Below are positions 38,676 through 47,115 of a DNA stretch of 64,000 nt, piece by piece. Below the pieces are notes generated by a model. The model did not search any database. It was not told the origin of the DNA and worked only from the letters and a program-made list of their open reading frames with translations. Origin of the DNA: Catenulispora sp. EB89. Lineage in GTDB: Bacteria; Actinomycetota; Actinomycetes; Streptomycetales; Catenulisporaceae. Location: NCBI RefSeq assembly GCF_041261445.1, contig NZ_JBGCCU010000009.1:62001-126000 (forward strand), read 5' to 3'. The position numbers and the translations under genes are program-made. How positions within the stretch are numbered: position 1 is the stretch's first letter; each line of letters begins with the position of its first letter.

Positions 38676-40577
38676 ATGCCGCCGCTGCCCGCAGCCGTCG
38701 ATCCGCACGCCCTGGCGTCCGCCCTGACGTCCGTCCTGGACGGCCGCTGGGCCCACCTGCGCGCCGACATCCGAGCCCAGATGGCCGCCGAGCCCTACCG
38801 CGACGCCGTCGACCTCGGCGTGGAAGCGCACCGAGCCCGGGTCTTGGACCAGCTCCAGGCGCTCGCCGCGACCGACCGTCCCGGGCTCGGCTTCGACAAG
38901 GCCTACGGCGGCGGGGGAGACGTCGGGGGCTCGGTCGTCTCGTTCGAGATGCTGGGCTTCGGCGACCTCTCGCTGATGGTCAAGGCCGGCGTGCAGTGGG
39001 GCTTGTTCGGCGGCGCTGTGCAGCTGCTCGGCACTCAGCCGCACCACGAGCGGTACCTGCGCCGTATCAAGGACCTGGATCTGCTCGGCTGCTTCGCGAT
39101 GACCGAGCACGGTCACGGCTCTGACGTCCAGCACCTGCGGACCACCGCGACCTATGACCCGGCCGCCGGGGAGTTCGTCGTCCACACCCCCGATCGCGGC
39201 GCCATGAAGGAGTACATCGGGAACGCCGCGCGCGACGGTCGCGCGGCTGTGGTGTTCGCGCAGCTCGTCACCGGCGGCGAGTCGCGAGGCGTGCACGCCT
39301 TCTTCGTGCCGATCCGCGACGACGCCGGCGATCCGGCGCCCGGCGTCACCATCGAGGACTGCGGCCCCAAGGCCGGCCTCAACGGCGTCGACAACGGCCG
39401 CCTGGCCTTCGACCAGGTCCGGATCCCGCGCGAGGCGCTGCTCAACCGCTTCGGCGACGTCGCCCCCGACGGCAGCTACAGCAGCCCGATCGAGGGCGAC
39501 GCGCGCCGCTTCTTCACCATGCTCGGGACGTTGATCCGGGGCCGGGTCAGCGTCGGCGGGAGCGCCGGCAGCGCGACCAAGCGCGCGCTGGCCCTCGCCG
39601 TGCGCTACGCCGAGCAGCGCCGGCAATTCACGAAGCCGGACGGCGAGGAGGTCGTGATCCTCGACTACCTCGGCCACCAGCGCAAGCTGCTGCCCGCCCT
39701 GGCCACCACCTACGCGCTGCACTTCGCGCAGGAGGAGCTGGTCGCCGCACTCCACGACACCGCCGCCGACGCGCCCGAGGAGGACCAGCGCGAGCTGGAG
39801 TCGCGGGCCGCCGGGCTGAAGGTCGCCAACACCTGGCACGCCACGGCCACCATCCAGGCCGCCCGCGAGGCCTGCGGCGGCGCCGGCTACCTCGCCGAGA
39901 ACCTGCTGCCCGGGCTGAAGGCCGACACCGACGTCTTCACCACCTTCGAGGGCGACAACACGGTCCTGCTCCAACTGGTCGCCAAGGGCCTCCTGACCGG
40001 CTACAAGGACTCCTTCCAGAACCTCAGCCCACTGGCGACGGCCCGCTTCGTCGCCGAACGCGTCCTCGGCGCGGTGGCCGAGCGCACCGCCGCCCGCAAG
40101 GTCGTCGACCGCCTGACCGAGGGCGACGACCGCGAGGCGCTGGCCGACAGGGACTGGCAGCTGAAGCTGTTCGAGGACCGGGAGCAGCACGTACTGGAAG
40201 GCGTCGCAGACCGCCTGCGCAAAGCAGGAAAGGACCCGTTCGAGGTTTTCAACGCAGCCCAGGACCACGTCCTGCGCGCTGGCCGCGTCCACGTCGACCG
40301 CCTGGTGCTGGAGGCGTTCGTCCGCGCGATCAGCCGCTGTTCGGACCCGAACGCGAAGGCCCTGCTGGAACGCGTCTGCGACCTCTACGCGCTGGCGAAC
40401 ATCGAGGCGGACCGAGCCTGGTTCCTGGAGCACGGCCGCCTGAGCGCGGGACGAGCGAAGGCGGTCATCGCCGCGGTGAACGCGCTGTGTGCGGAGCTGC
40501 GGCCGTATGCGCGGACGTTGGTGGATGCTTTTGGGATCCCTGAGCAGTACCTGGCTGCGCCGATGCTCGAAGACTGA
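38676..40577 (+). CDS. Acyl-CoA oxidase
   Basis: A 633-aa FAD enzyme introducing the 2,3-double bond into acyl-CoA in the cytoplasm, reducing oxygen to hydrogen peroxide. Domains: N-terminal helical domain with [39 protein letters not shown], the FAD-binding strand region with [47 protein letters not shown], and C-terminal helices with [42 protein letters not shown] in family form, the glutamate of TFEGDN being the catalytic-base position. Its length fits peroxisomal-type ACOX proteins of actinobacteria. GGAGG precedes the ATG. A standalone gene with a terminator hairpin downstream; no fad genes adjoin. Confidence 0.92.
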   Translation: [633 protein letters not shown]

Positions 40578-40706
40578 GCCTGCGCCAAGATGCCGCGCCG
40601 ACGCTGACGCAGACGCCGGCGGCCCGGGCCTGGATCAGCAGCACCGAGCGCGCCTCGTGCGGTGTTGATGAACCTCACAAGCACATTCGAGGCGAGCAAG
40701 CAGACA

Positions 40707-40732
40707 GCCGGCCCGCAATGAGATGGGCCGGC
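40707..40732. terminator. GC-rich hairpin between convergent genes
   Basis: GCCGGCCC (40707-40714) pairs with GGGCCGGC (40725-40732) around a 10-nt loop, between the acyl-CoA oxidase gene and the convergent membrane protein gene. It may terminate both. Confidence 0.6.
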
Positions 40733-40763
40733 CGGTGTCGGGCGGGGAGCCTGGTGTCAGGCC

Positions 40764-41300
40764 TCAGTGGTCTGCCCAGCGGTTCTGCAGGTCATCCAGG
40801 TAGGGGGAGGTGGTGTGTGGCTGCCCGTCCTTGCCTTTGGCCCAGATGACCTTGCTGCTGGTGTGCATCGCCCGGTAGAGGGTGACCGCGCCTTCGAGGA
40901 ACATCCCGGCGCCCAGGGTCAGCAGGAGGCTGTTGCCTGAGCTCGCCGCGGCGTGCGGGTTCACGGTCTTGAACACTGCGTTGAGTCCGAACTTGGCTGC
41001 CAGGTTGGCCACCCACAGGGCGATGGTCACTCCGGTGTAGTGCACGTAGGCGATGCCGTCTTTCTCGGAGAGCCTGGTGCTCAGGCCGCGCAGGGCTCCG
41101 AACGCGATGCTGACGACCGCGGTGCCGATCAGGAAGGCCAGGGCCGCGGGGCTGTGGCCGGCCTTGGACACATCCGAGAATCCCAGCGCGACCAGGACCG
41201 CCGGCAGGACCAGCATCCGCTTGGCCTGTGCCGCCTCTCCGGCCACTCGGCGGGCCATGACGTAGCCGACAGCGGCGATGATCAGTACGACATCGAACAT
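40764..41300 (-). CDS. Polytopic membrane protein, DUF1453/CcdC-like
   Basis: A 178-aa protein with an N-terminal signal-anchor (MFDVVLIIAAVGYVMARRVAGE), then about four hydrophobic segments (30-45, 50-70, 88-103 and 122-140). The arrangement resembles the DUF1453/CcdC-like membrane family, but the match is from memory. No redox cysteines are present. It lies 77 bp downstream of the related gene at 41378 on the same strand, and both precede the divergent two-component system, so they may be its targets. Confidence 0.65.
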   Translation of the reverse strand: MFDVVLIIAAVGYVMARRVAGEAAQAKRMLVLPAVLVALGFSDVSKAGHSPAALAFLIGTAVVSIAFGALRGLSTRLSEKDGIAYVHYTGVTIALWVANLAAKFGLNAVFKTVNPHAAASSGNSLLLTLGAGMFLEGAVTLYRAMHTSSKVIWAKGKDGQPHTTSPYLDDLQNRWADH

Positions 41301-41377
41301 GGTGGTCTCCTGGCGTGCGGGGCTGGTGGTGGAGTCGCGGGGTGGAGTCGGGTGGAGTCAGAGCGCGAGCTGCGGCG

Positions 41378-41932
41378 TCAGATGCGCGCGGTGGCCGGGG
41401 CATTGGCCTGCTGCGAGGCAGACCGGCCGGCGGGAAGGGTGGAGGCGCGGGCGGCCATGCCGACGGTGCGGGTCACGAGCATGGCCACGGCCATGAAAAG
41501 CAGTCCGTCGGTGATGGCGGCGCTGGTCACGTTCTCCCGGCTCGCCCAGTCGGTGAGCTGGCTGGGGAACCAGTGGACTGAGCCATATGAGAAGGCGGCG
41601 CGGGCACCGACGACAGCGATCCACAGCGCGGCGTACGGCGCCGCGGCCCGGCTGACCGGCTTGCCGGTGCTGGGACTGCGGTAGATCTTCATCTGGGTGA
41701 TGGCGATGAGCCCGCACAGGACGCCGAAGGCCGCCGCGCTGATCTCCAGGACGAGACCGGATCCGTGGGTGGCCGGGGAGTCCAGGAACAGCGGGACGAC
41801 GCCGGCCGCGAGGACCAGCGGCCGCAGGATGCGCATCCGGCCGACCTTGCGGTGGCCGCCGAGGTCGGCTTCGAGGACCGCGGCGAGGACGGCACCGTTG
41901 ACGATCATGGCCTGGGTGAGTTCGGACAACAT
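41378..41932 (-). CDS. Polytopic membrane protein, likely paralogue of the 40764 gene product
   Basis: A 184-aa protein with four or five hydrophobic segments (MLSELTQAMIVNGAVLAAVL; LRPLVLAAGVVPLFLDS; GLVLEISAAAFGVLCGLIAI; APYAALWIAVVGARAAFSYG; ITDGLLFMAVAMLVTRTVG). The general plan (polar N-term loop, basic RMRILRPLVL, KIYRSPSTGKPVSRAAAPYAALWIAVVGARAAFSYG) resembles DUF1453-type proteins and its neighbour. It is divergent from the sensor kinase gene at 42226 and shares the 293-bp control region with it. Cotranscription with the 40764 gene is likely. Confidence 0.6.
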   Translation of the reverse strand: MLSELTQAMIVNGAVLAAVLEADLGGHRKVGRMRILRPLVLAAGVVPLFLDSPATHGSGLVLEISAAAFGVLCGLIAITQMKIYRSPSTGKPVSRAAAPYAALWIAVVGARAAFSYGSVHWFPSQLTDWASRENVTSAAITDGLLFMAVAMLVTRTVGMAARASTLPAGRSASQQANAPATARI

Positions 41933-42225
41933 GGTGGCTCCTTGGATCGGGGTGGTCGCCGGCGGTTCGTCCGGCGGAATGCTCTGCTGTTCCGGTTGCT
42001 CTTCTTCGGCCGCGGTGGCGATGTCTCAAGGCTCCCGCTCGGCCGGCTCCAGGCCATCGGCTCATTGACCGGACAACGGCCCCGTCATGCGACGCGGTGT
42101 GCCTGTGCGTAATGACGTAGGCCGTCGGCGGCCGAACCCGTGACCGGCGGTCGGAGCGCGCAAGATCGCGGGGTGGCGCGAGGTAGTACTGTCAGGCCTG
42201 ACACGCACAGAGAGGGCCTGCCCCT

Positions 42226-43704
42226 ATCTCCTTCAATAACGAATCACTCGCGGACGCGGCCGCGCTGGGTCTGCCGGCGCTGGTAGAAGCGCTGGTCAGC
42301 GTCGAGGACGGGGTCGCCGTCGTCGATTCCGGTGGCCGATTCCTGCACGCCAACCCGGTGGCCTGCCGAATGCTGGACCGCCCCGCCGACCGGCTCCTCG
42401 GCCGGGAACTCCTGGAGACGCTGGCGGAGACCGCCGGCGGCGAGCTGACGTGCTCCCTGTCCGCCATCGAGCTCGACGGCGTGCGGCACTGGCTGGCGAC
42501 CCTTCGCGACGCCCGCGGCACACGTCCCATGGAGCGCACCGTCGAAGCGCTGGCGCAGACCACGGCCCAGCTCGTCTCAGCCGGGACGCTGGAGGAGATC
42601 CTGCAGGGCATCGCCCGCCACGCGGTCGAGTACACCGTGGCCGTGGCCTGCGGGATCGTGGTGATCGGGGAGGATCACAAGCTCGCGGTGGCCGGCGGGC
42701 ACGGGTTCCCGGACCGCGCCCGCAGCAGGAGCGCCTGGACCGCCAGCTCTGTCACTCTGGACGAGCTTCCCGGCGGGTCCTATGTGCTCAACGGCAAGCC
42801 GTACTACCTGCCCGACGCGCGCTCGGCCATCGCCGCCGCACCGGCCACGAGGGAGTTCGCCGCCAGCATGGCCGCGCTGGACTGGCGGGGTACCTATTTC
42901 GCGCCGCTGGCCTGGGAGGGGGAGGTGTTCGGCGTCTTCGGGGCGCACCTGCCGCACGACGTGGCGGGTCCCTCGGCGGATGAGTCAGCCTTCTACGACG
43001 TCCTCGCCAACCAGGCCGCGGTCGCGGTGACGAACGCCCGCCTGGCGGCGTCGATGGAGCGCACCCGCCTGGCTCGTGAACTGCACGACTCGATCAGCCA
43101 AGCCCTGTTCTCCATGACCATGTACGCCAGAACCGCGCAATTGGCGATGGCCAAGGAGGGCCTGGACGACACCGGGCCGCTGGGCCGGTCGGTGGCCCAG
43201 CTCGCCGAGCTGACGCGCGGCACGCTGGCCGAGATGCGCGCGCTCATCTTCGAACTGCGCCCGGGCGCCCTGGCGGAGGAGGGTCTGGTGACCGCGCTGC
43301 GCAAGCTGGGAGCGGCGCTGACGGCCCGGGACCAGGTGGCGATCACCGTGGACGGGCCCGAATGGCGGCTGGACCTGGGATCCGGCGTCGAGGAGCACCT
43401 CTACCGCCTCGCCTCGGAAGCGCTCAACAACGTGGTCAAGCACGCGCGTGCGGAGCACGCGGAGGTCCGGATCAGCGTCGAGTCGGGCCTGCTGCGGATC
43501 GTCGTGGAGGATGACGGTGTCGGCTTCGACGCCGATGCCGAGCATTCCGGCTGTATCGGGCTCTCCGGCATGTCCGACCGGGCCCGGGCCATCGAGGCCG
43601 AGTTCGCCGTCGCCAGTTCACCCGGCGCCGGCACCACTGTCACGGTGACGCTGCCGCACAGCCGCCGGGACCGACCGGAAGAAGGCGCCGACGATGTCCG
43701 CTGA
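42226..43704 (+). CDS. NarL-type sensor histidine kinase, PAS-GAF
   Basis: Translated from an unusual ATC codon the protein is 492 aa; from the first conventional start, GTG 42358, it is 448 aa but loses half of its PAS domain. The frame upstream of 42358 reads as a coherent PAS N-terminus (SVEDGVAVVDSGGRFLHANPVACRMLDRP), and GAGAGGG lies 9 nt before ATC 42226. A stop at 42199 bounds the frame, and no ATG, GTG or TTG occurs in between. Domains: PAS, GAF (about 145-270), HisKA_3 with phospho-His287 in RLARELHDSISQALFSM, and HATPase (LASEALNNVVKHARAEHAEV; DDGVGFD). There are no transmembrane segments. It overlaps the response regulator gene by 11 nt. Confidence 0.88.
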   Translation: MSFNNESLADAAALGLPALVEALVSVEDGVAVVDSGGRFLHANPVACRMLDRPADRLLGRELLETLAETAGGELTCSLSAIELDGVRHWLATLRDARGTRPMERTVEALAQTTAQLVSAGTLEEILQGIARHAVEYTVAVACGIVVIGEDHKLAVAGGHGFPDRARSRSAWTASSVTLDELPGGSYVLNGKPYYLPDARSAIAAAPATREFAASMAALDWRGTYFAPLAWEGEVFGVFGAHLPHDVAGPSADESAFYDVLANQAAVAVTNARLAASMERTRLARELHDSISQALFSMTMYARTAQLAMAKEGLDDTGPLGRSVAQLAELTRGTLAEMRALIFELRPGALAEEGLVTALRKLGAALTARDQVAITVDGPEWRLDLGSGVEEHLYRLASEALNNVVKHARAEHAEVRISVESGLLRIVVEDDGVGFDADAEHSGCIGLSGMSDRARAIEAEFAVASSPGAGTTVTVTLPHSRRDRPEEGADDVR

Positions 43705-44416
43705 CAGCGAGCCCGATACCGAATCCGCCGCCGAGTCCGCCGCCGAGTCCGCTCATCCGTTCCGGGTCTTCCTCGTCGACGACCACCGCGTCGTGCGCCG
43801 GGGCGTCTCGGCCTACTTGGCGATGATCGACGATATCGAGGTGGTCGGCGAGGCCGCGGACGGCCAGGAAGCCCTGGACCGCATGGCCGTCCTGGAACCG
43901 GTGGGGAACCTGCCCGACGTGGTGCTCATGGATCTGATGATGCCGGGGATGGACGGCATCACCGCCACCCGCCGGATCAAGGGCCGTTGGCCGGCCATCG
44001 AGGTGGTCGCGGTGACCAGCTTCGTGGAGGAGGTCAAGGTCCGCGGCGCCCTGGAGGCGGGCGCGGCCGGCTACCTGCTGAAGGACGCCGACGCCGACGA
44101 GGTCGCCGCGGCCGTCCGCGCCGCGGTCGCCGGCCGGATGCATCTGGATCCCGTCGTGGCCCGGATACTGGCCGACTCGACCCGCGCTCCCCAGCGCGCG
44201 GGCGACACGCTGACTCGTCGGCAACGGGAGGTCCTCCTGCTCATCGCGGAGGGCGCGTCCAACCGCCAGATCGCGGAGACCCTGGTCGTGAGTGAGCGCA
44301 CAGCGCGCACCCACGTATCGGATATCCTCGCCAAACTGGGTCTTTCTTCCCGTACCCAGGCGGCCTTGTGGGCGGTTCAAGAAGGCATCGCACAGGATCG
44401 CCCGCAATCCCTGTGA
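43694..44416 (+). CDS. NarL/FixJ response regulator, partner of the preceding kinase
   Basis: A 240-aa protein. After a Ser/Glu/Ala-rich leader (1-20) comes a receiver domain with FLVDDHRVVRRGV and phospho-acceptor Asp80 in VVLMDLMMPGMDG, plus VTSF and the conserved lysine in YLLKDADADEV. The C-terminal LuxR-type HTH (about 172-235) reads LTRRQREVLLLIAEGASNRQIAETLVVSERTARTHVSDILAKLGLSSRTQAAL. The overlap of start and kinase stop indicates a coupled two-component operon. It is divergent from two membrane protein genes, the natural candidate targets. Targets are not otherwise visible. Confidence 0.95.
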   Translation: MSADSEPDTESAAESAAESAHPFRVFLVDDHRVVRRGVSAYLAMIDDIEVVGEAADGQEALDRMAVLEPVGNLPDVVLMDLMMPGMDGITATRRIKGRWPAIEVVAVTSFVEEVKVRGALEAGAAGYLLKDADADEVAAAVRAAVAGRMHLDPVVARILADSTRAPQRAGDTLTRRQREVLLLIAEGASNRQIAETLVVSERTARTHVSDILAKLGLSSRTQAALWAVQEGIAQDRPQSL

Positions 44417-44447
44417 AAGCACCAGGCCGTTCGCGCAGTGCCGTCAT

Positions 44448-44939
44448 ATGGCCGATGCCCGCCGAGCGGATCGCGGTCAGCATGAAGGAATGGCACGTTC
44501 AAAGCTCGCCGACGACACACCCGGCTCCGGAAAGGGTTCCAGCTCAGGCGACGGCTCTCCGCCTCGCGAGGCGCCCCGTCCGATCCGCCTGCTGTTGGTG
44601 GACCGCGACGTCCGAGTACGCGTCGCCCTCTCTGAGACGATCACCCTCGAGAGCGACTTGGTCATCGTCGCCGATGCCGCCGACGCTGCGCAGGCCCTGA
44701 CACTGGCCGACAGCACACGCCCATCGGTGGCTTTGGTGGATCTGCTCCTTCCCGACACCGCCTCCGGGCTTCGGCTGGTGCGCGGCCTGACCAAGGGGTC
44801 CGTGTGCGCGGTCGTGGCGATGAGCGAGCGAGGCGGCTTGCGTGACGCCGCCCTTGCCGCGGGCGCGTTCGCCTTCGTCGACAAGAGCAGCGACATCGAT
44901 GCGATCTTGAATACCGTTCGTGCCTCAGTGCGTTCCTAG
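44448..44939 (+). CDS. Stand-alone receiver-domain protein
   Basis: A single receiver domain of about 120 aa behind a disordered leader, with no output domain. Motifs: IRLLLVDRDVRVRVALSETITLE, VALVDLLLPDTASGLRLV (phospho-acceptor aspartate) and FVDKSSDIDAIL (lysine). The usual paired acids after strand 1 read DRD, with an arginine between, so magnesium binding may be weaker. The start is uncertain: ATG 44448 has no ribosome-binding site, and ATG 44490 has GAAGGA directly adjacent. It follows the two-component genes after 31 bp and may act as a phosphate sink or single-domain partner to that kinase. Confidence 0.75.
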   Translation: MADARRADRGQHEGMARSKLADDTPGSGKGSSSGDGSPPREAPRPIRLLLVDRDVRVRVALSETITLESDLVIVADAADAAQALTLADSTRPSVALVDLLLPDTASGLRLVRGLTKGSVCAVVAMSERGGLRDAALAAGAFAFVDKSSDIDAILNTVRASVRS

Positions 44940-44990
44940 GCGGCTGACTTGAGGGGGTACACCAGAGCTCCATCCTGACAGTGCAAGTGC

Positions 44991-46721
44991 TCAAGACTTG
45001 GCGCCCCGGCTGACGATCCCTTCCTTCACCTTCGCGATGGCGAACCCCCAAGCCTGGTCGGCGCTCGCCTTCGGCGGCAGCGCGATCTCCTCGGGGTTCG
45101 TGACGACGTCCAGCAAGTACGGGCCCGGCGACGCCAACGCCGCCACCACCGCGGCCTCCAACTCCTCCGGCTCGGTGACCCGCGCCGCCGGCATGCCCAC
45201 GGCGGCGGCCACGCCGGCCAGGTTCGGGTTGGCCAGTTCGGTCCCGAACTCCGGAAGGCCGCCCTGCTCCTGCTCCAGCTTGACCATGCCCAGGCGGCCG
45301 TTGTCGAAGACGATCAGCTTGACCGGGAGCTCGTAGGCGACCGCCGTCAGCAACTCGCCCAGCAGCATCGTCAGGCCGCCGTCGCCGCAGAACGCGACGA
45401 CCGGCCGTCCCCGGTCCAGCGCCGCGGCTCCCAGGGCCTGCGGCAACGCGTTCGCCATCGACCCGAGGTTGAACGAACCGATCAGCCGGCGCGTGCCGCG
45501 CATCGTCACGCAGCGTGCCAGCCAGACCGTGGACATGCCGGTGTCGGTGGTGAACACGGTGTTGTCCGGGGCGTGAGTGTCGACGAAGGTGGCCAGCGCC
45601 TCGGGACGGATCTTGGCTTCGGTGTTGTCGAACCGCGAGCGCACCTTGCCCACCAGGCTGTGGTCGAAGTCCGGGTCGGTGAGCTTGCGCTGCCGGCCCT
45701 GCCAGTCCTCGTAGTGCGAGCGCGCGTGCTCCAGATGGCTCCGGGACTCCTTGCCGCGCAGCCGCTTCAGCAGGGCGCTGATGCTCAGGCCGGCGTCGCC
45801 GACGATCCCGACGTCCACCGGTGTGCGGCGGCCGATGTGGTCGGCGTGCGAGTCGATCTGGATGGTCGGGGTCGCCGCCGGGAGCCATTCGGGATACGGG
45901 AAGTCCGTGCCGATCATGAGCAGCGCGTCCGCGCTCTCGAACGCCTCGCGGGTGGCGGGGTTGCCGATCAGGCCGCTCTGGCCGATCTGGAAGGGGTTGT
46001 CGGCCTCCAGGCCTTCCTTCGCCTTCAGCGTCAGGACCATCGGGGCGGCCAGCCGGTCGGCCAGCTCCAGCAGCGAGGCGCGGTAGTCCCGGGCACCGGC
46101 GCCGACCAGCATGGTCACGGTCTTGGCGTCGTCCAGGAGCCGTACGGCGCGGGTGATCTCGCCGTCGTCCGGGGTCAGGCGCGCGGGGACGCGGGTGATG
46201 TGGACGGCGCTGTCCTTGGCGACGTCCGTGGAGCCGATGTCGCCGGGCAGCGTGAGCACGGAGACACCCGGCTTGGCGTACGCGGTCTGCACGGCCTGCT
46301 CCAGCACCCGCGGCATCTGGCTCGCGTTGGTCACGGTGTGCCGGAAGGCGGCGACGTCGCGGAACACCGCGTCGTTGTCGACCTCCTGGAAGTAGTCGGC
46401 GCCCAACTCGGCCGACGGCACCTGGCCGCAGATGGCCAGCACCGGCGCGTGCGACTTCTTGGCGTCGTACAGGCCGTTGAGCAGGTGCAGCGAGCCCGGC
46501 CCGACGGTGCCCATGCAGACTCCGATGGTGCCGGTGAGCTGCGCCTGCGCGCTCGCGGCGAACGCCGCGGCCTCCTCGTGCCGGGTGCCGATCCACTCGA
46601 CGCGCTCCTCGCGCCGGATGGCGTCGGTCACGGGGTTGAGCGCGTCCCCGACCACGCCCCACACGGTGCGTACTCCGAGGTCGGCCAGGGCGGTGACGAT
46701 CTGTTCGGCGACGGTGGTCAT
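44991..46721 (-). CDS. poxB: Pyruvate dehydrogenase (quinone), PoxB-type
   Basis: A 576-aa TPP enzyme oxidising pyruvate to acetate and CO2 with electrons to the membrane quinone pool. Features: N-terminal TPP-binding domain with the essential glutamate in TRHEEAAAFAASAQAQLTG, central FAD domain (TMLVGAGARDYRASLLELADRLAAPMV ... IGTDFPYPEWLPAATP), and C-terminal TPP-binding domain with GDGGLTMLLGELLTAVAYELPVKLIVFDNGRLGMVK. The C-terminal lipid-binding helix of E. coli PoxB is not obvious. Its ATG (46721) overlaps the stop of a 5-codon upstream ORF in an ATGA junction. Confidence 0.94.
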   Translation of the reverse strand: MTTVAEQIVTALADLGVRTVWGVVGDALNPVTDAIRREERVEWIGTRHEEAAAFAASAQAQLTGTIGVCMGTVGPGSLHLLNGLYDAKKSHAPVLAICGQVPSAELGADYFQEVDNDAVFRDVAAFRHTVTNASQMPRVLEQAVQTAYAKPGVSVLTLPGDIGSTDVAKDSAVHITRVPARLTPDDGEITRAVRLLDDAKTVTMLVGAGARDYRASLLELADRLAAPMVLTLKAKEGLEADNPFQIGQSGLIGNPATREAFESADALLMIGTDFPYPEWLPAATPTIQIDSHADHIGRRTPVDVGIVGDAGLSISALLKRLRGKESRSHLEHARSHYEDWQGRQRKLTDPDFDHSLVGKVRSRFDNTEAKIRPEALATFVDTHAPDNTVFTTDTGMSTVWLARCVTMRGTRRLIGSFNLGSMANALPQALGAAALDRGRPVVAFCGDGGLTMLLGELLTAVAYELPVKLIVFDNGRLGMVKLEQEQGGLPEFGTELANPNLAGVAAAVGMPAARVTEPEELEAAVVAALASPGPYLLDVVTNPEEIALPPKASADQAWGFAIAKVKEGIVSRGAKS

Positions 46722-46747
46722 GGCGTCCTCCTCATGGCGTCCTCCTC
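46718..46747 (-). promoter_or_regulatory. Duplicated RBS creating a 5-codon leader ORF (MRRTP) before poxB
   Basis: A 14-bp unit is perfectly duplicated (plus-strand 46720-46733 and 46734-46747), so the minus strand carries two copies of GAGGAGGACGCCAT. The upstream copy provides AGGAGG plus ATG 46735, which opens ATG-AGG-AGG-ACG-CCA-TGA (46735-46718). Its TGA overlaps the poxB ATG. The poxB Shine-Dalgarno sequence lies inside this minicistron, so translation of the leader could control or couple poxB initiation. Confidence 0.85.
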
Positions 46748-46817
46748 GCGGTGGAGAGCCGGCGGTACGAGCGCGGTGCCCGGGGCCGGCCGGTCGCCCG
46801 GCCGGCCCCGCGGGCTG

Positions 46818-46997
46818 CTACCAGCGCCCGTACCAGCGGCGACGGCCACCACCGGCGGCGGCCTCGCCGCGGCGGATGCCGAAACCGATCAGCCACGCGG
46901 CGAACACGATCACGGCGATCACCCACAGTGCGTGGATGGCGAAGCCGAGGCCGCCGAGCACGAGGGCCAACAGAAGAACCAGCAGAATGACGCCCAT
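46818..46997 (-). CDS. Small hydrophobic membrane peptide
   Basis: A 59-aa peptide, MGVILLVLLLALVLGGLGFA at the start, with two transmembrane segments (about residues 2-20 and 24-40) and a basic, glycine-arginine tail ending RRRWYGRW. It resembles the 53-aa peptide at 22125 and other actinomycete 'hydrophobic proteins' tied to stress. The ATG follows AAAGGA. It lies 83 bp upstream of the leader of poxB on the same strand, so a small membrane peptide-poxB unit is possible. The function is unknown. Confidence 0.75.
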   Translation of the reverse strand: MGVILLVLLLALVLGGLGFAIHALWVIAVIVFAAWLIGFGIRRGEAAAGGGRRRWYGRW

Positions 46998-47115
46998 GAT
47001 GGTCAATCCTTTCCGCGGGCTGCGACGGGGATTAATCCGGAGCCCGGCTACGTCGTTGTGAAGCGTCCTTCTGGCCCGTGCTGGACCGTTCAAACAACTT
47101 TTTTCGACGCGCCGC

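Noticed and set aside
44956-44962. GGGTAC on the plus strand after the lone receiver gene
   Set aside because: It faces the convergent poxB 3' end and has no matching -35 or downstream gene.
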